Assembly: GCA_035647855.1 (NCBI GenBank)
Contig: DASRMP010000010.1
Coordinates: forward strand, 1 to 6,380
Reading direction: 5' to 3'
DNA from: JAAZBW01 sp035647855
GTDB taxonomy: Bacteria > Actinomycetota > Actinomycetes > Actinomycetales > Actinomycetaceae
Length of the DNA stretch: 6,380 bases
This document shows, one piece after another, positions 1-6,342 of this stretch. The position numbers and the translations under genes are program-made. The notes under the pieces are model-generated. The model saw only the letters and a program-made list of their open reading frames with translations. It did no database searches and was not told the origin of the DNA. Numbering within the stretch: position 1 is the first letter of the stretch; the number at the start of each line of letters is the position of its first letter.

Positions 1-127
1 CGTACGGGGTGGTCGCGGGCTGCGCAACCGCCTGCGGCCTCTTCCCTTCCACGACCCCCGCCGATCGCGGAGGTCGTGGAAGGGAAGAGGCCGCAGGCGG
101 TTGCGCAGCCCGCGACCACCCCGTACG
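1..127. repeat. 127-nt inverted repeat (55-bp perfect arms) at the left edge
   Basis: Positions 1-55 are the exact reverse complement of 73-127, and the central 17 nt continue to pair in part (56 with 72, 58-61 with 67-70). The right arm is coding sequence of kgd, encoding a Pro/Ala-rich linker. The palindrome begins exactly at the first base. Known: foldback chimeras from amplification or assembly give this pattern at contig ends. Inference: the left arm is probably a copy of the right arm rather than genuine upstream DNA. A natural palindrome is possible but unlikely, because one arm is constrained by coding and there is not one mismatch in 55 bp. Confidence 0.95.
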
Positions 128-3100
128 CCCCCGCACTCCGCCCCGAGGATGCGGAGTCGGAGACGCTGGAGGACACGGTCGAGAAGCTGCGCGGGGTCGC
201 GCAGCGGACGGCTGCCAACATGGAGAAGTCGCTGACGATCCCCGTGGCGACTTCGGTGCGGGAAATCCCGGCAAAGGTGCTGATCGAGAACCGCATGCTC
301 ATCAACGAGCACCTCGCGCGGAGCCGCGGCGGCAAGGTGTCTTTCACCCACCTGATCGGCTACGCCCTCGTGGAGGCGCTCGGCCAGGTCCCGGACATGA
401 ACCTGAGTTACGGCGAGACCGAGGACGGCAGACCCGCGGTGGTGCGGCCCGCACACGTGGCGCTCGGGCTCGCGATCGACCTGCCGAGGCCCGGCGGCGC
501 CCGCCAGTTGGTGGTGCCGTCGATCAAGAAGGCCGACACGATGGACTTCGGGGAGTTCTGGGGCGCATACGACTCGATGGTCGCCCGAGCACGCGACGGC
601 AAGCTCGAGGTCGCAGACTTCCAGGGCACCACCATCACACTCACCAACCCTGGCACCATCGGCACCGTCCACTCGATTCCGCGCCTCATGAACGGGCAGG
701 GCACGATCCTGGGCGTCGGGGCCACCGACTACCCGGCCGAGTACAGGGGCGCCAGCAACAACACGCTCGCGCGCATCGGCGTCTCGAAGGTGCTGACGCT
801 CACCTCCACCTACGACCACCGGATCATCCAGGGCGCGGCCTCGGGCGAGTTCCTGCGCGCGATGCACATCAAGCTCATCGGCGAGGACGGTTTCTACGAG
901 CGCGTCTTCGCCTCGCTGCGCATCCCGGTGGCACCGATCCGCTGGCAACGCGATGTGGAATTCGATCCGGAGAAGGAACTCGACAAGTCCGCCCGGATCG
1001 CGGAGATGATCCACGCTTTCCGTTCGCGCGGGCACTTGCAGGCGGACGTCGATCCGCTCGCCTACCGCCGGCACCGATACGCTGACCTCGACTTCACGAA
1101 CCACGGGCTCACACTGTGGGATCTCGATCGGCGCTTCGCCACCGGCGGGTTCGCCGGCACCGCCTCGCTGCCGCTGCGCGAGATTCTCACCCAACTCCGT
1201 GACACCTACTGCCGTACCACCGGCATCGAGTACATGCACCTGCAGGATCCGGCGCAGCGCAAGTGGATGCAGGAACGCCTCGAACGCCCGTTCGTGCGGA
1301 TGTCGAGCACGGAACAGCTGCAGGTGTTGTACAAACTCGGCGAGGCGGAGGCGTTCGAAACCTTCCTCCAGACCAAGTTCATCGGGCAGAAGCGGTTCTC
1401 GCTCGAGGGTGGCGAGTCGCTCATTCCGCTGCTGGACGTCATCCTCCAGGGCGCGGTGGGCGACGGCATGGACGAGGTCGTCATCGGCATGGCGCACCGC
1501 GGGCGGCTCAACGTCCTCACGAACATCGCGGGCAAGTCCTACGCGCAGATCTTCAACGAGTTCGAAGGCAACGACCCGCGCTCCACCGAGGGCTCGGGCG
1601 ATGTGAAGTACCACCTCGGCACGGAGGGCACTTTCACCGCGCCCTCTGGTGAGACCACGAGCGTCTACATCGCCGCGAATCCGTCACACCTCGACGCCGT
1701 CGACGGCGTGGTGGGGGGTATCGTCCGCGCGAAACAGGACCGTATCGATCTCGGCCGCAAGGGCTACACAGTGCTGCCGCTCCTCATCCACGGCGACGCC
1801 GCGTTCGCCGGGCAGGGCGTGATCGCGGAGACGCTCAACATGTCACAACTGCGCGGATATCGGATCGGTGGCACGGTCCACGTCGTCGTGAACAACCAGA
1901 TCGGCTTCACCACGGGACCGGCGTCATCGCGCTCCTCCCACTACGCCACTGACGTCGTCAAAGGCCTGCAGATTCCGATCTTCCACGTGAACGGGGACGA
2001 CCCGGAGGCGGTGGCGCGTGTCGCGAAGCTGGCGTTCGAATACCGGCAGGAGTTCCACAAGGACGTCGTCATCGACATGATCTGCTACCGGCGCCGCGGC
2101 CACAATGAGGGCGACGACCCGTCGATGACCCAGCCGCTCATGTACTCGCTCATCAACGAGAAGCGCACGACTCGCGAGCTGTACACGGAGGCGCTCGTGG
2201 GACGCGGCGACATCACACTCGAGCAGGCCGAGGAGGCGATCGGGTCCTTCCGGAGCCAGCTCGAGAAGTCGTTCACGGACGAGCACCGGACGCAGCCAGT
2301 CGCACCCGCTTCCACGGAGACCATCGCCGGCCTTGAGATCCCGGCAGCGCAGCAGGAGTACGCGGGCCTCCTGCTCGGATGGCGTTCCGGCGTGGACCCG
2401 CTGGAGCTGGAGCGGATCGGCGCTGCCTTCGTCCACCCGCCCGAGGGGTTCACCGTGCATCCCAAACTCGTGCAGCTGTGCGAGCGGCGGCACGCGATGT
2501 CCCGCGAGGGCGATATCGACTGGGGCTTCGCGGAGATCCTCGCGTTCGGCACGCTGCTGATGGAGGGCGTACCCGTGAGGGTAGCGGGCCAGGACACGCG
2601 CCGCGGCACGTTCGTGCAGCGCCACGCCACCTTCCACGATGTCACCAACGGGGCCGAGTGGACTCCGTTGCGCTACCTCACCGAGGACCAGGCGAAGTTC
2701 CACATCTACGATTCCCCGCTCTCCGAATACGCCGCGCTCGCGTTCGAGTACGGGTACTCGGTGGAGCGCCCGGACTCGCTCGTCGCCTGGGAGGCCCAGT
2801 TCGGCGATTTCGTGAACGGCGCCCAAACCGTCATTGACGAGTTCATTTCCTCGGCCGAGCAGAAGTGGGGCCAGCGTTCCTCGCTGGTGATGCTGCTGCC
2901 GCACGGTTACGAGGGCCAAGGCCCGGACCACTCCTCCGCGCGGATCGAGCGGTTCCTGCAAATGTGCGCCGAGAAGAACATGGTGGTCGCGCAGCCGTCC
3001 ACGCCCGCAAACCACTTCCACCTCCTGCGTGAGCAGGCCTTCCGGCGGCCCCGGAAGCCGCTCATCGAGTTCACGCCGAAGCAACTCCTGCGGTTGAGGG

Positions 3101-3525
3101 CCGCGCGCTCGCCGCTCGAGGAGTTCACCTCCAATGAGTTCCGCACCGTGATCGACGACGACGGCGGACCCCGCCACGTCCGGCGCGTCATCCTGTGCTC
3201 GGGTCGCGTCTACTACGAGCTGATCGCGCGGCGCAAGAAGACCGGTGCCGACGACGTGGCGATCATCCGGCTCGAGCAGCTGTACCCGCTGGACAGGGAC
3301 GCGATTCAGGCGGCTGTCGCCGGTTACGGCAAGGCCGAAATCCTCTGGCTGCAGGATGAGCCGGAGAACCAGGGAGCGTGGCCGTTCCTCGCGCTGCGGT
3401 TGCCGGAGATGCTTCGACGGCCGATTAGGCTGGTATCCAGGCCGGCGGCGGCATCGCCGTCGACGGGATCGGCCCGTCGGCACACGGCGGAGAATGAGGC
3501 ACTAATGGTAGGAGCTTTCGCGTGA
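76..3525 (+). CDS. kgd: Multifunctional 2-oxoglutarate dehydrogenase E1 / decarboxylase with fused E2-type domain (5' end missing)
   Basis: Actinobacterial Kgd/OdhA, a cytosolic ThDP enzyme that decarboxylates 2-oxoglutarate and feeds succinyl transfer to CoA. Residues about 45-290 are the E2-like succinyltransferase domain; its YDHRIIQGA motif (His248) has QG in place of the classical E2 DG, as I recall for this family. The E1 part follows: GMAHRGRLN (His474), ThDP/Mg motif HGDAAFAGQ (572-580) with NNQIGF (606-611), GHNEGDDPS (675-683), then the transketolase-like pyrimidine domain from about 815 with GQDTRRGTF (838-846) and EAQFGDFVNGAQ (906-917), and the C-terminal domain. No lipoyl domain is seen. 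The visible 1149 residues are roughly 65-70 short of the mycobacterial enzyme, lacking the N-terminal segment. The GTG at 76 is not a credible start: it lies inside the palindrome, GGAGG at 69-73 is too close, and the frame is open to base 1. Relatives are inhibited by an FHA protein (OdhI/GarA); that gene is not visible here. Confidence 0.97.
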   Translation: MEGKRPQAVAQPATTPYAPALRPEDAESETLEDTVEKLRGVAQRTAANMEKSLTIPVATSVREIPAKVLIENRMLINEHLARSRGGKVSFTHLIGYALVEALGQVPDMNLSYGETEDGRPAVVRPAHVALGLAIDLPRPGGARQLVVPSIKKADTMDFGEFWGAYDSMVARARDGKLEVADFQGTTITLTNPGTIGTVHSIPRLMNGQGTILGVGATDYPAEYRGASNNTLARIGVSKVLTLTSTYDHRIIQGAASGEFLRAMHIKLIGEDGFYERVFASLRIPVAPIRWQRDVEFDPEKELDKSARIAEMIHAFRSRGHLQADVDPLAYRRHRYADLDFTNHGLTLWDLDRRFATGGFAGTASLPLREILTQLRDTYCRTTGIEYMHLQDPAQRKWMQERLERPFVRMSSTEQLQVLYKLGEAEAFETFLQTKFIGQKRFSLEGGESLIPLLDVILQGAVGDGMDEVVIGMAHRGRLNVLTNIAGKSYAQIFNEFEGNDPRSTEGSGDVKYHLGTEGTFTAPSGETTSVYIAANPSHLDAVDGVVGGIVRAKQDRIDLGRKGYTVLPLLIHGDAAFAGQGVIAETLNMSQLRGYRIGGTVHVVVNNQIGFTTGPASSRSSHYATDVVKGLQIPIFHVNGDDPEAVARVAKLAFEYRQEFHKDVVIDMICYRRRGHNEGDDPSMTQPLMYSLINEKRTTRELYTEALVGRGDITLEQAEEAIGSFRSQLEKSFTDEHRTQPVAPASTETIAGLEIPAAQQEYAGLLLGWRSGVDPLELERIGAAFVHPPEGFTVHPKLVQLCERRHAMSREGDIDWGFAEILAFGTLLMEGVPVRVAGQDTRRGTFVQRHATFHDVTNGAEWTPLRYLTEDQAKFHIYDSPLSEYAALAFEYGYSVERPDSLVAWEAQFGDFVNGAQTVIDEFISSAEQKWGQRSSLVMLLPHGYEGQGPDHSSARIERFLQMCAEKNMVVAQPSTPANHFHLLREQAFRRPRKPLIEFTPKQLLRLRAARSPLEEFTSNEFRTVIDDDGGPRHVRRVILCSGRVYYELIARRKKTGADDVAIIRLEQLYPLDRDAIQAAVAGYGKAEILWLQDEPENQGAWPFLALRLPEMLRRPIRLVSRPAAASPSTGSARRHTAENEALMVGAFA
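3509..3514 (+). promoter_or_regulatory. Shine-Dalgarno site for the SGNH gene, inside the end of kgd
   Basis: TAGGAG lies 7 nt before the GTG at 3522 and within the last codons of kgd. It fixes the start of the downstream gene and, with the GTGA overlap, points to translational coupling. Confidence 0.7.
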
Positions 3526-4106
3526 CCCGAACTCTGGTCGTCCTGGGTGACGCCGCCGTCGCGGGCTACGGTGATGCGCGCCGCATCGGCTGGCTCGGCC
3601 GGCTCCTCACCCGGTCCGCCACGCCCGAACCCGATTTCGTGGCTGTACTACCCGTGCCCCGCGAGACGACCACTCATCTCGCCTCCCGCTGGCAGGCCGA
3701 GACCGCCTCACGCTGGGGCGGCGCGGAAGAGCGCCGGCTGCTCGTGGCGCCCGGCGCGTGGGACCCCGAATCAGGGGTCTCGCTCGCGCGGACTCGACTC
3801 AACATGGCGAACATCCTGGACGAGGCGATCGCGGAGGGGCTGTCCACGTTCTTCGTGGGGCCGGCACCCACCAGCCGCGGCGACGACGATCGGATCGCTG
3901 CGCTCGACGGCGCCCTCTACGACGTGTGCGAGCGCCGCAGCGTGCCCTACGCGGCGTTGTACGCCTCGCTGCGTGCCGACGACCGCTGGCTGGCAGACCT
4001 CGGAACCACCGATGGAGTGCACCCGAGCCAGGTAGGGCACAGCATGATCTCGCACGTGGTCATGGCTCAGGGCTGGCACTCCTGGTTCGGCTCCAACGAG
4101 GCCTGA
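3522..4106 (+). CDS. SGNH/GDSL-fold hydrolase-like protein lacking the catalytic serine
   Basis: A 194-residue protein with the layout of a GDSL/SGNH esterase. Block I is VVLGDAAVAGYGD near the N-terminus, where the nucleophile position of GDS is Ala11. Block II, usually containing an oxyanion-hole Gly, reads VPRETT with Arg47. RLNMAN (Asn94/Asn97) could supply the Asn of block III, followed by VGPAP. Block V, DGVHP, keeps Asp164 and His167 of the catalytic pair. No signal peptide or membrane segment is visible, so it is probably cytosolic. The GTG start sits just ahead of block I, has a good Shine-Dalgarno and overlaps the kgd stop by GTGA, so the two genes are probably co-transcribed and coupled. 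From memory, some actinobacterial relatives carry GDE instead of GDS, so the subfamily may be non-classical. The fold is fairly sure; substrate and catalytic activity are unknown. Confidence 0.8.
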   Translation: MTRTLVVLGDAAVAGYGDARRIGWLGRLLTRSATPEPDFVAVLPVPRETTTHLASRWQAETASRWGGAEERRLLVAPGAWDPESGVSLARTRLNMANILDEAIAEGLSTFFVGPAPTSRGDDDRIAALDGALYDVCERRSVPYAALYASLRADDRWLADLGTTDGVHPSQVGHSMISHVVMAQGWHSWFGSNEA

Positions 4107-4120
4107 CAGGCTCCGGCATC

Positions 4121-4170
4121 CCGCCCGTGCCGGTTCCGGCACCCGCCCGTTCCGGTTCCGGCACCCGCCG
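4121..4170. repeat. 22-bp tandem repeat in the intergenic region after the SGNH gene
   Basis: 4121-4142 and 4143-4164 are two 22-bp units differing at one base (position 9, g/t), with a partial third unit following and a partial one before. The first unit contains gtgccgg-tt-ccggcac (4128-4143), a self-complementary stem with an almost absent loop. There is no T-tract, so it is not a classical terminator, though the hairpin could still affect transcript ends. Confidence 0.7.
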
Positions 4171-4181
4171 ACTCAGCGCTT

Positions 4182-4218
4182 TGACGTGCCCCGACACCCG
4201 TGGGCCATTGGGCCCAAT
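4182..4218 (+). promoter_or_regulatory. Possible promoter/operator region upstream of the TorD-like gene
   Basis: TTGACG at 4182-4187 resembles a -35 box; 17 bp further lies only a poor -10 candidate (CCATTG, 4205-4210). Overlapping it, attgggcccaat (4207-4218) is a perfect 12-bp palindrome, and tgggcc-attg-ggccca (4201-4216) can form a 6-bp hairpin. The arrangement would suit repressor binding over a promoter, but the -10 is weak and the assignment is tentative. Confidence 0.25.
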
Positions 4219-4258
4219 CGCTCTGCCATCCGCGGGCGGATGATGGGACGAGTGGCCG

Positions 4259-4265
4259 AAGGGGA
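4259..4265 (+). promoter_or_regulatory. Ribosome binding site deciding the TorD-like start
   Basis: AAGGGGA ends 6 nt before the ATG at 4272. The frame is open further upstream to 4200, but that stretch covers the intergenic palindrome and has no comparable ribosome binding site, so 4272 is preferred. Confidence 0.6.
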
Positions 4266-4271
4266 CGAGAG

Positions 4272-4838
4272 ATGACGACGACGACACCAAGCGCTGCCTC
4301 GGGGCTCTGCGCTCGTGCGGCGATGATTTCCACCCTGCTGGCGCGTCCCGTCGAGGCGGGAACTCTGTGGCAGGTGCGGGACGAGGTTTTCGCCTCCCAG
4401 TGGATGCGGGACACGCCGGAGGCGTCCCGTGGGCTCGCGTTGCTGCGGGAGTCGGCCGCAGCGCGTGAGAGCGTCGAGCGGCTCACCGTGGACTTCGAAC
4501 GCCTCTTCACTGGGTCCGAGCGCCGGATCGATCCGGTGGAGTCCGCCTATGTCCCGGACGTCTCGGCTGCGGACCTGGAATTGGTGTACGGGGAGGTCGG
4601 TTACCGGCCGATCCCGGATTTGCCGGCAGATCACATTGCGAACGAACTGGGCTATTTCTCGCAACTCACCGTGCTCACCTCCACACCGCAGCACCATCTC
4701 GCCCATTTCGCGCGCGAGCACCTGCGCCCTTGGGCGGCCGAGTGCCTCGCCGAGATCTCTCTCACAGCTGCGTCGCTCTTCTACCAGGGAGTTGGCGCCG
4801 TCGGAATGGATTTCGTAGAGTCACTGCCGACCCGGTGA
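4272..4838 (+). CDS. TorD/DmsD/NarJ-family molybdoenzyme assembly chaperone
   Basis: A 188-residue, mostly helical, soluble protein. The diagnostic stretch is ESAYVPDV, then LVYGEVGYRP, then PADHIANELGYFSQL (Asp120, His121, Glu125), which matches the family's DHxxxEL signature. No signal peptide or membrane helix is seen. Known of the family: these cytoplasmic chaperones bind the Tat signal or the apoprotein of a DMSO-reductase-type molybdenum enzyme and hold it until cofactor insertion. No molybdoenzyme subunit is encoded in this window, so the client cannot be named and no torD, dmsD or narJ symbol is justified. It is followed 37 nt later by carbamate kinase on the same strand. Family assignment is fairly secure; the exact subfamily is open. 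Confidence 0.8.
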   Translation: MTTTTPSAASGLCARAAMISTLLARPVEAGTLWQVRDEVFASQWMRDTPEASRGLALLRESAAARESVERLTVDFERLFTGSERRIDPVESAYVPDVSAADLELVYGEVGYRPIPDLPADHIANELGYFSQLTVLTSTPQHHLAHFAREHLRPWAAECLAEISLTAASLFYQGVGAVGMDFVESLPTR

Positions 4839-4879
4839 CAACACCGCCGACTACCCGGATGGACAACACTGCCGCATGA
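4835..4879 (+). other. Possible 14-codon bridging ORF between the TorD-like gene and arcC
   Basis: A GTG at 4835 overlaps the preceding stop as GTGA (4835-4838). The frame reads MTTPPTTRMDNTAA and stops at 4877-4879, overlapping the arcC ATG as ATGA (4876-4879). Ribosomes could in principle pass through all three frames by stop-start coupling, which would explain why arcC has no obvious Shine-Dalgarno. There is no clear ribosome binding site before 4835, and the arrangement could be chance. Confidence 0.2.
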
Positions 4880-5859
4880 ACAGCCCGGCCCGGCCTCGCG
4901 CCGAAGTGAACAGCCCGGCCCGGCCTCGCGCCGTCGTCGCCCTCGGAGGCAACGCCCTCGGTGAATCCCCCGGCGAACAACTCGCGAACCTGCGCGCCGC
5001 CGTACCGGCGCTGGTGGGACTGGTCGAGCGGGGTTACGAGATCGTCCTGACGCATGGCAACGGCCCGCAGGTGGGACTGATCAACCTGGCGTTCGAGCGT
5101 GCCGCTGAACTCGGCATCACGCCCGCCGCGCTCGAGCTTCCCGAGTGCACGGCGGTCAGCCAGGGCTACATCGGCTATCACCTGCAGCAATCCCTGCAGC
5201 GTGAACTGCACACCCGCCGGGTCGCGCGGCACGTCGCGACCGTGGTCACCCAGGTCGAGGTGGACGCCGGTGATCCCGCTTTCTCCACGCCCACGAAGCC
5301 GGTCGGCTCGTTCGTCAGCGAGGTGACCGCGCGCAAACTCATGGAGGCGGACCCGTCACTAACCATGGTCAACGACTCCGGGCGCGGCTGGCGGCGCGTC
5401 GTCGCATCCCCGAAACCGCGCCGGATCGTGGAGGCGGACAGTGTCTTTGGCCTGCTGAACAGCGGGTTCATCGTCGTTGCGTGCGGCGGCGGTGGGGTGC
5501 CCGTCGTCGACGACGGCGAGGGCGGCCACACCGGGATCCCCGCAGTGATCGACAAGGACTTCGCCTCGGCACTGCTCGCCGAGGCCGTGGACGCAACGGC
5601 GCTCATCATCCTGACCACGGTGGATCGGGTCGCGATCAATTTCGGAACGCCCGAACAGATAGATCTCGCGGAGATGACCGTGGCCGAGGTGGAGCGCCAC
5701 ACTGCCGACGGCCACTTCGCCGCCGGGTCAATGCTGCCCAAGGTCACCGCCGCAGCGAACTTCGTGCGCAGCGCACCCGGCCGCACTGCCGTGATCTGCG
5801 GACTCCACCAGGCAGCAGAGGCGCTTGCCGGCACGGCGGGCACGATGATCCGGGCGTAG
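4876..5859 (+). CDS. arcC: Carbamate kinase
   Basis: Catalyses the reversible phosphoryl transfer between carbamoyl phosphate and ADP, giving ATP, carbamate and hence ammonia and CO2; cytosolic, amino-acid-kinase fold. Motifs in order: VALGGNAL (21-28), LTHGNGPQVG (58-67), SQGYIGYHLQ, KPVG (Lys141), DSGRGWRRVV (167-176), CGGGGVPV (203-210), VIDKDFASALLA (Lys227), LTTVDRV and GSMLPKV (Lys289). The catalytic lysines expected for the family appear present. At 327 residues from ATG 4876 it is slightly longer than the usual 310-315 because codons 1-10 are duplicated; GTG 4906 would give a more typical 317-residue protein. No strong ribosome binding site precedes either start. No arginine deiminase or ornithine carbamoyltransferase is adjacent, so the source of carbamoyl phosphate (arginine, agmatine or purine/ureide breakdown) is not determined. 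Confidence 0.95.
   Translation: MNSPARPRAEVNSPARPRAVVALGGNALGESPGEQLANLRAAVPALVGLVERGYEIVLTHGNGPQVGLINLAFERAAELGITPAALELPECTAVSQGYIGYHLQQSLQRELHTRRVARHVATVVTQVEVDAGDPAFSTPTKPVGSFVSEVTARKLMEADPSLTMVNDSGRGWRRVVASPKPRRIVEADSVFGLLNSGFIVVACGGGGVPVVDDGEGGHTGIPAVIDKDFASALLAEAVDATALIILTTVDRVAINFGTPEQIDLAEMTVAEVERHTADGHFAAGSMLPKVTAAANFVRSAPGRTAVICGLHQAAEALAGTAGTMIRA
4877..4933 (+). repeat. 30-bp tandem duplication of the arcC start region
   Basis: 4877-4903 and 4907-4933 are identical over 27 bp with a period of 30 bp. The protein begins MNSPARPRAE followed by VNSPARPRAV, so the ATG start and a GTG start sit at equivalent places in the two copies. The period is a multiple of three, so the frame is kept. 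Confidence 0.9.
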
Positions 5860-6063
5860 CCCCAATGCCGTCAACTCAGGGTTTTGCTTGAGGGTTCAGG
5901 GGTTGTTGTCGGCGTGTTGTGGTGTGGGGGCAACGGGGCTTCCGGCAAGAGATGCAACGACCAAGATGCTTCCACTTCCCCGGGAGCTCCGTTGTCTGCT
6001 TGTTGTGTCACTGAGCGTGTTGCTTGTGAGATCCGTGTCGCCCAGGGGTCTGGTGCCGGGTGG
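5860..6063. other. Non-coding region after arcC, with a G/T-rich stretch
   Basis: No gene with credible composition or homology was recognised. The + strand from 5881 to 5930 is about 44 of 50 G or T, with runs GGG, GGGG and GGGGG. No convincing terminator follows arcC: the only nearby inverted sequence is a 4-bp ctca/tgag pair around 5875-5891, without a usable T-run after it. From about 6022 the sequence resembles degenerate tails of the 42-bp repeats that follow. Confidence 0.5.
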
Positions 6064-6273
6064 CTGGGGAACTTCGCATTCCGTCTTGCCGCTTGCGTGG
6101 TGTCGCTGGGGAACTTCGCACTTCGTCTTGCTGCTTACTCGGTGTCGCTGGGGAACTTGGCACCTCGTCTTGTCGCTTACTCGGTGTCGCTGGGGAACTT
6201 GGCACCTCGTCTGCTACCCCGAGGCTGCTTCTTGGGGAACTTCAGACCTCGACTACGGGGTGCGATGTTCCCC
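6064..6273. repeat. Five tandem 42-bp intergenic repeat units
   Basis: Units start at 6064, 6106, 6148, 6190 and 6232, each with the core ctggggaactt (first base t in the last unit). Units 1-3 match along their whole length; units 4 and 5 keep only the first half. A 38-bp stretch is identical at 6133-6170 and 6175-6212, which indicates recent unit duplication. The 42-bp period keeps frames open on both strands, so open frames here are explained by the repeat. I do not recognise the repeat family. Confidence 0.93.
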
Positions 6274-6316
6274 AGCTCCCGCCAGATCGTCCTGAATGGG
6301 GTTCGAGTTTCCCCAG
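6267..6316. repeat. Inverted copies of the 42-bp repeat core
   Basis: gttccccag at 6267-6275 is the exact reverse complement of the core ctggggaac, and gtttccccag at 6307-6316 is a near match. With the last forward unit, tggggaac (6233-6240) and gttcccca (6267-6274) form an 8-bp inverted repeat around a 26-nt spacer, so the array ends in the opposite orientation. Confidence 0.6.
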
Positions 6317-6342
6317 CGGCGGTGTCCGGCCGGGTTCGCGGC

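Noticed and set aside
9..1085. Long + strand open frame in another phase over the start of kgd
   Set aside because: Its Arg/Gly/Pro-rich translation is the out-of-frame shadow of kgd, which matches its family throughout.
1924..3483. 519-codon minus-strand open frame opposite kgd
   Set aside because: Long antisense frames are common opposite high-GC genes; the product resembles no family I know and lies wholly over the kgd E1 domains.
4200..4271. Upstream extension of the TorD-like gene to a GTG at 4200
   Set aside because: The added residues do not resemble the family, the codons cover an intergenic palindrome, and the ATG at 4272 has the good ribosome binding site.
6008..6205. Minus-strand open frame through the repeats, with a SSPATPSKRQDE-like pattern
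   Set aside because: It is also explained by the 42-bp period; there is no ribosome binding site and the frame spans only the array and its flank. Hydrophilic repeats kept it worth noting, but support is too weak for a gene.
6064..6273. CRISPR-like array
   Set aside because: The units are head-to-tail copies without unique spacers and no cas gene is nearby; this is a tandem repeat.
5888..6295. + strand open frame through the 42-bp repeats, with a repeated WGTSH/WGTWH-like pattern
   Set aside because: The repeat period is a multiple of three, so an open frame persists automatically; the TTG start has no ribosome binding site and the product looks like translated repeat DNA.
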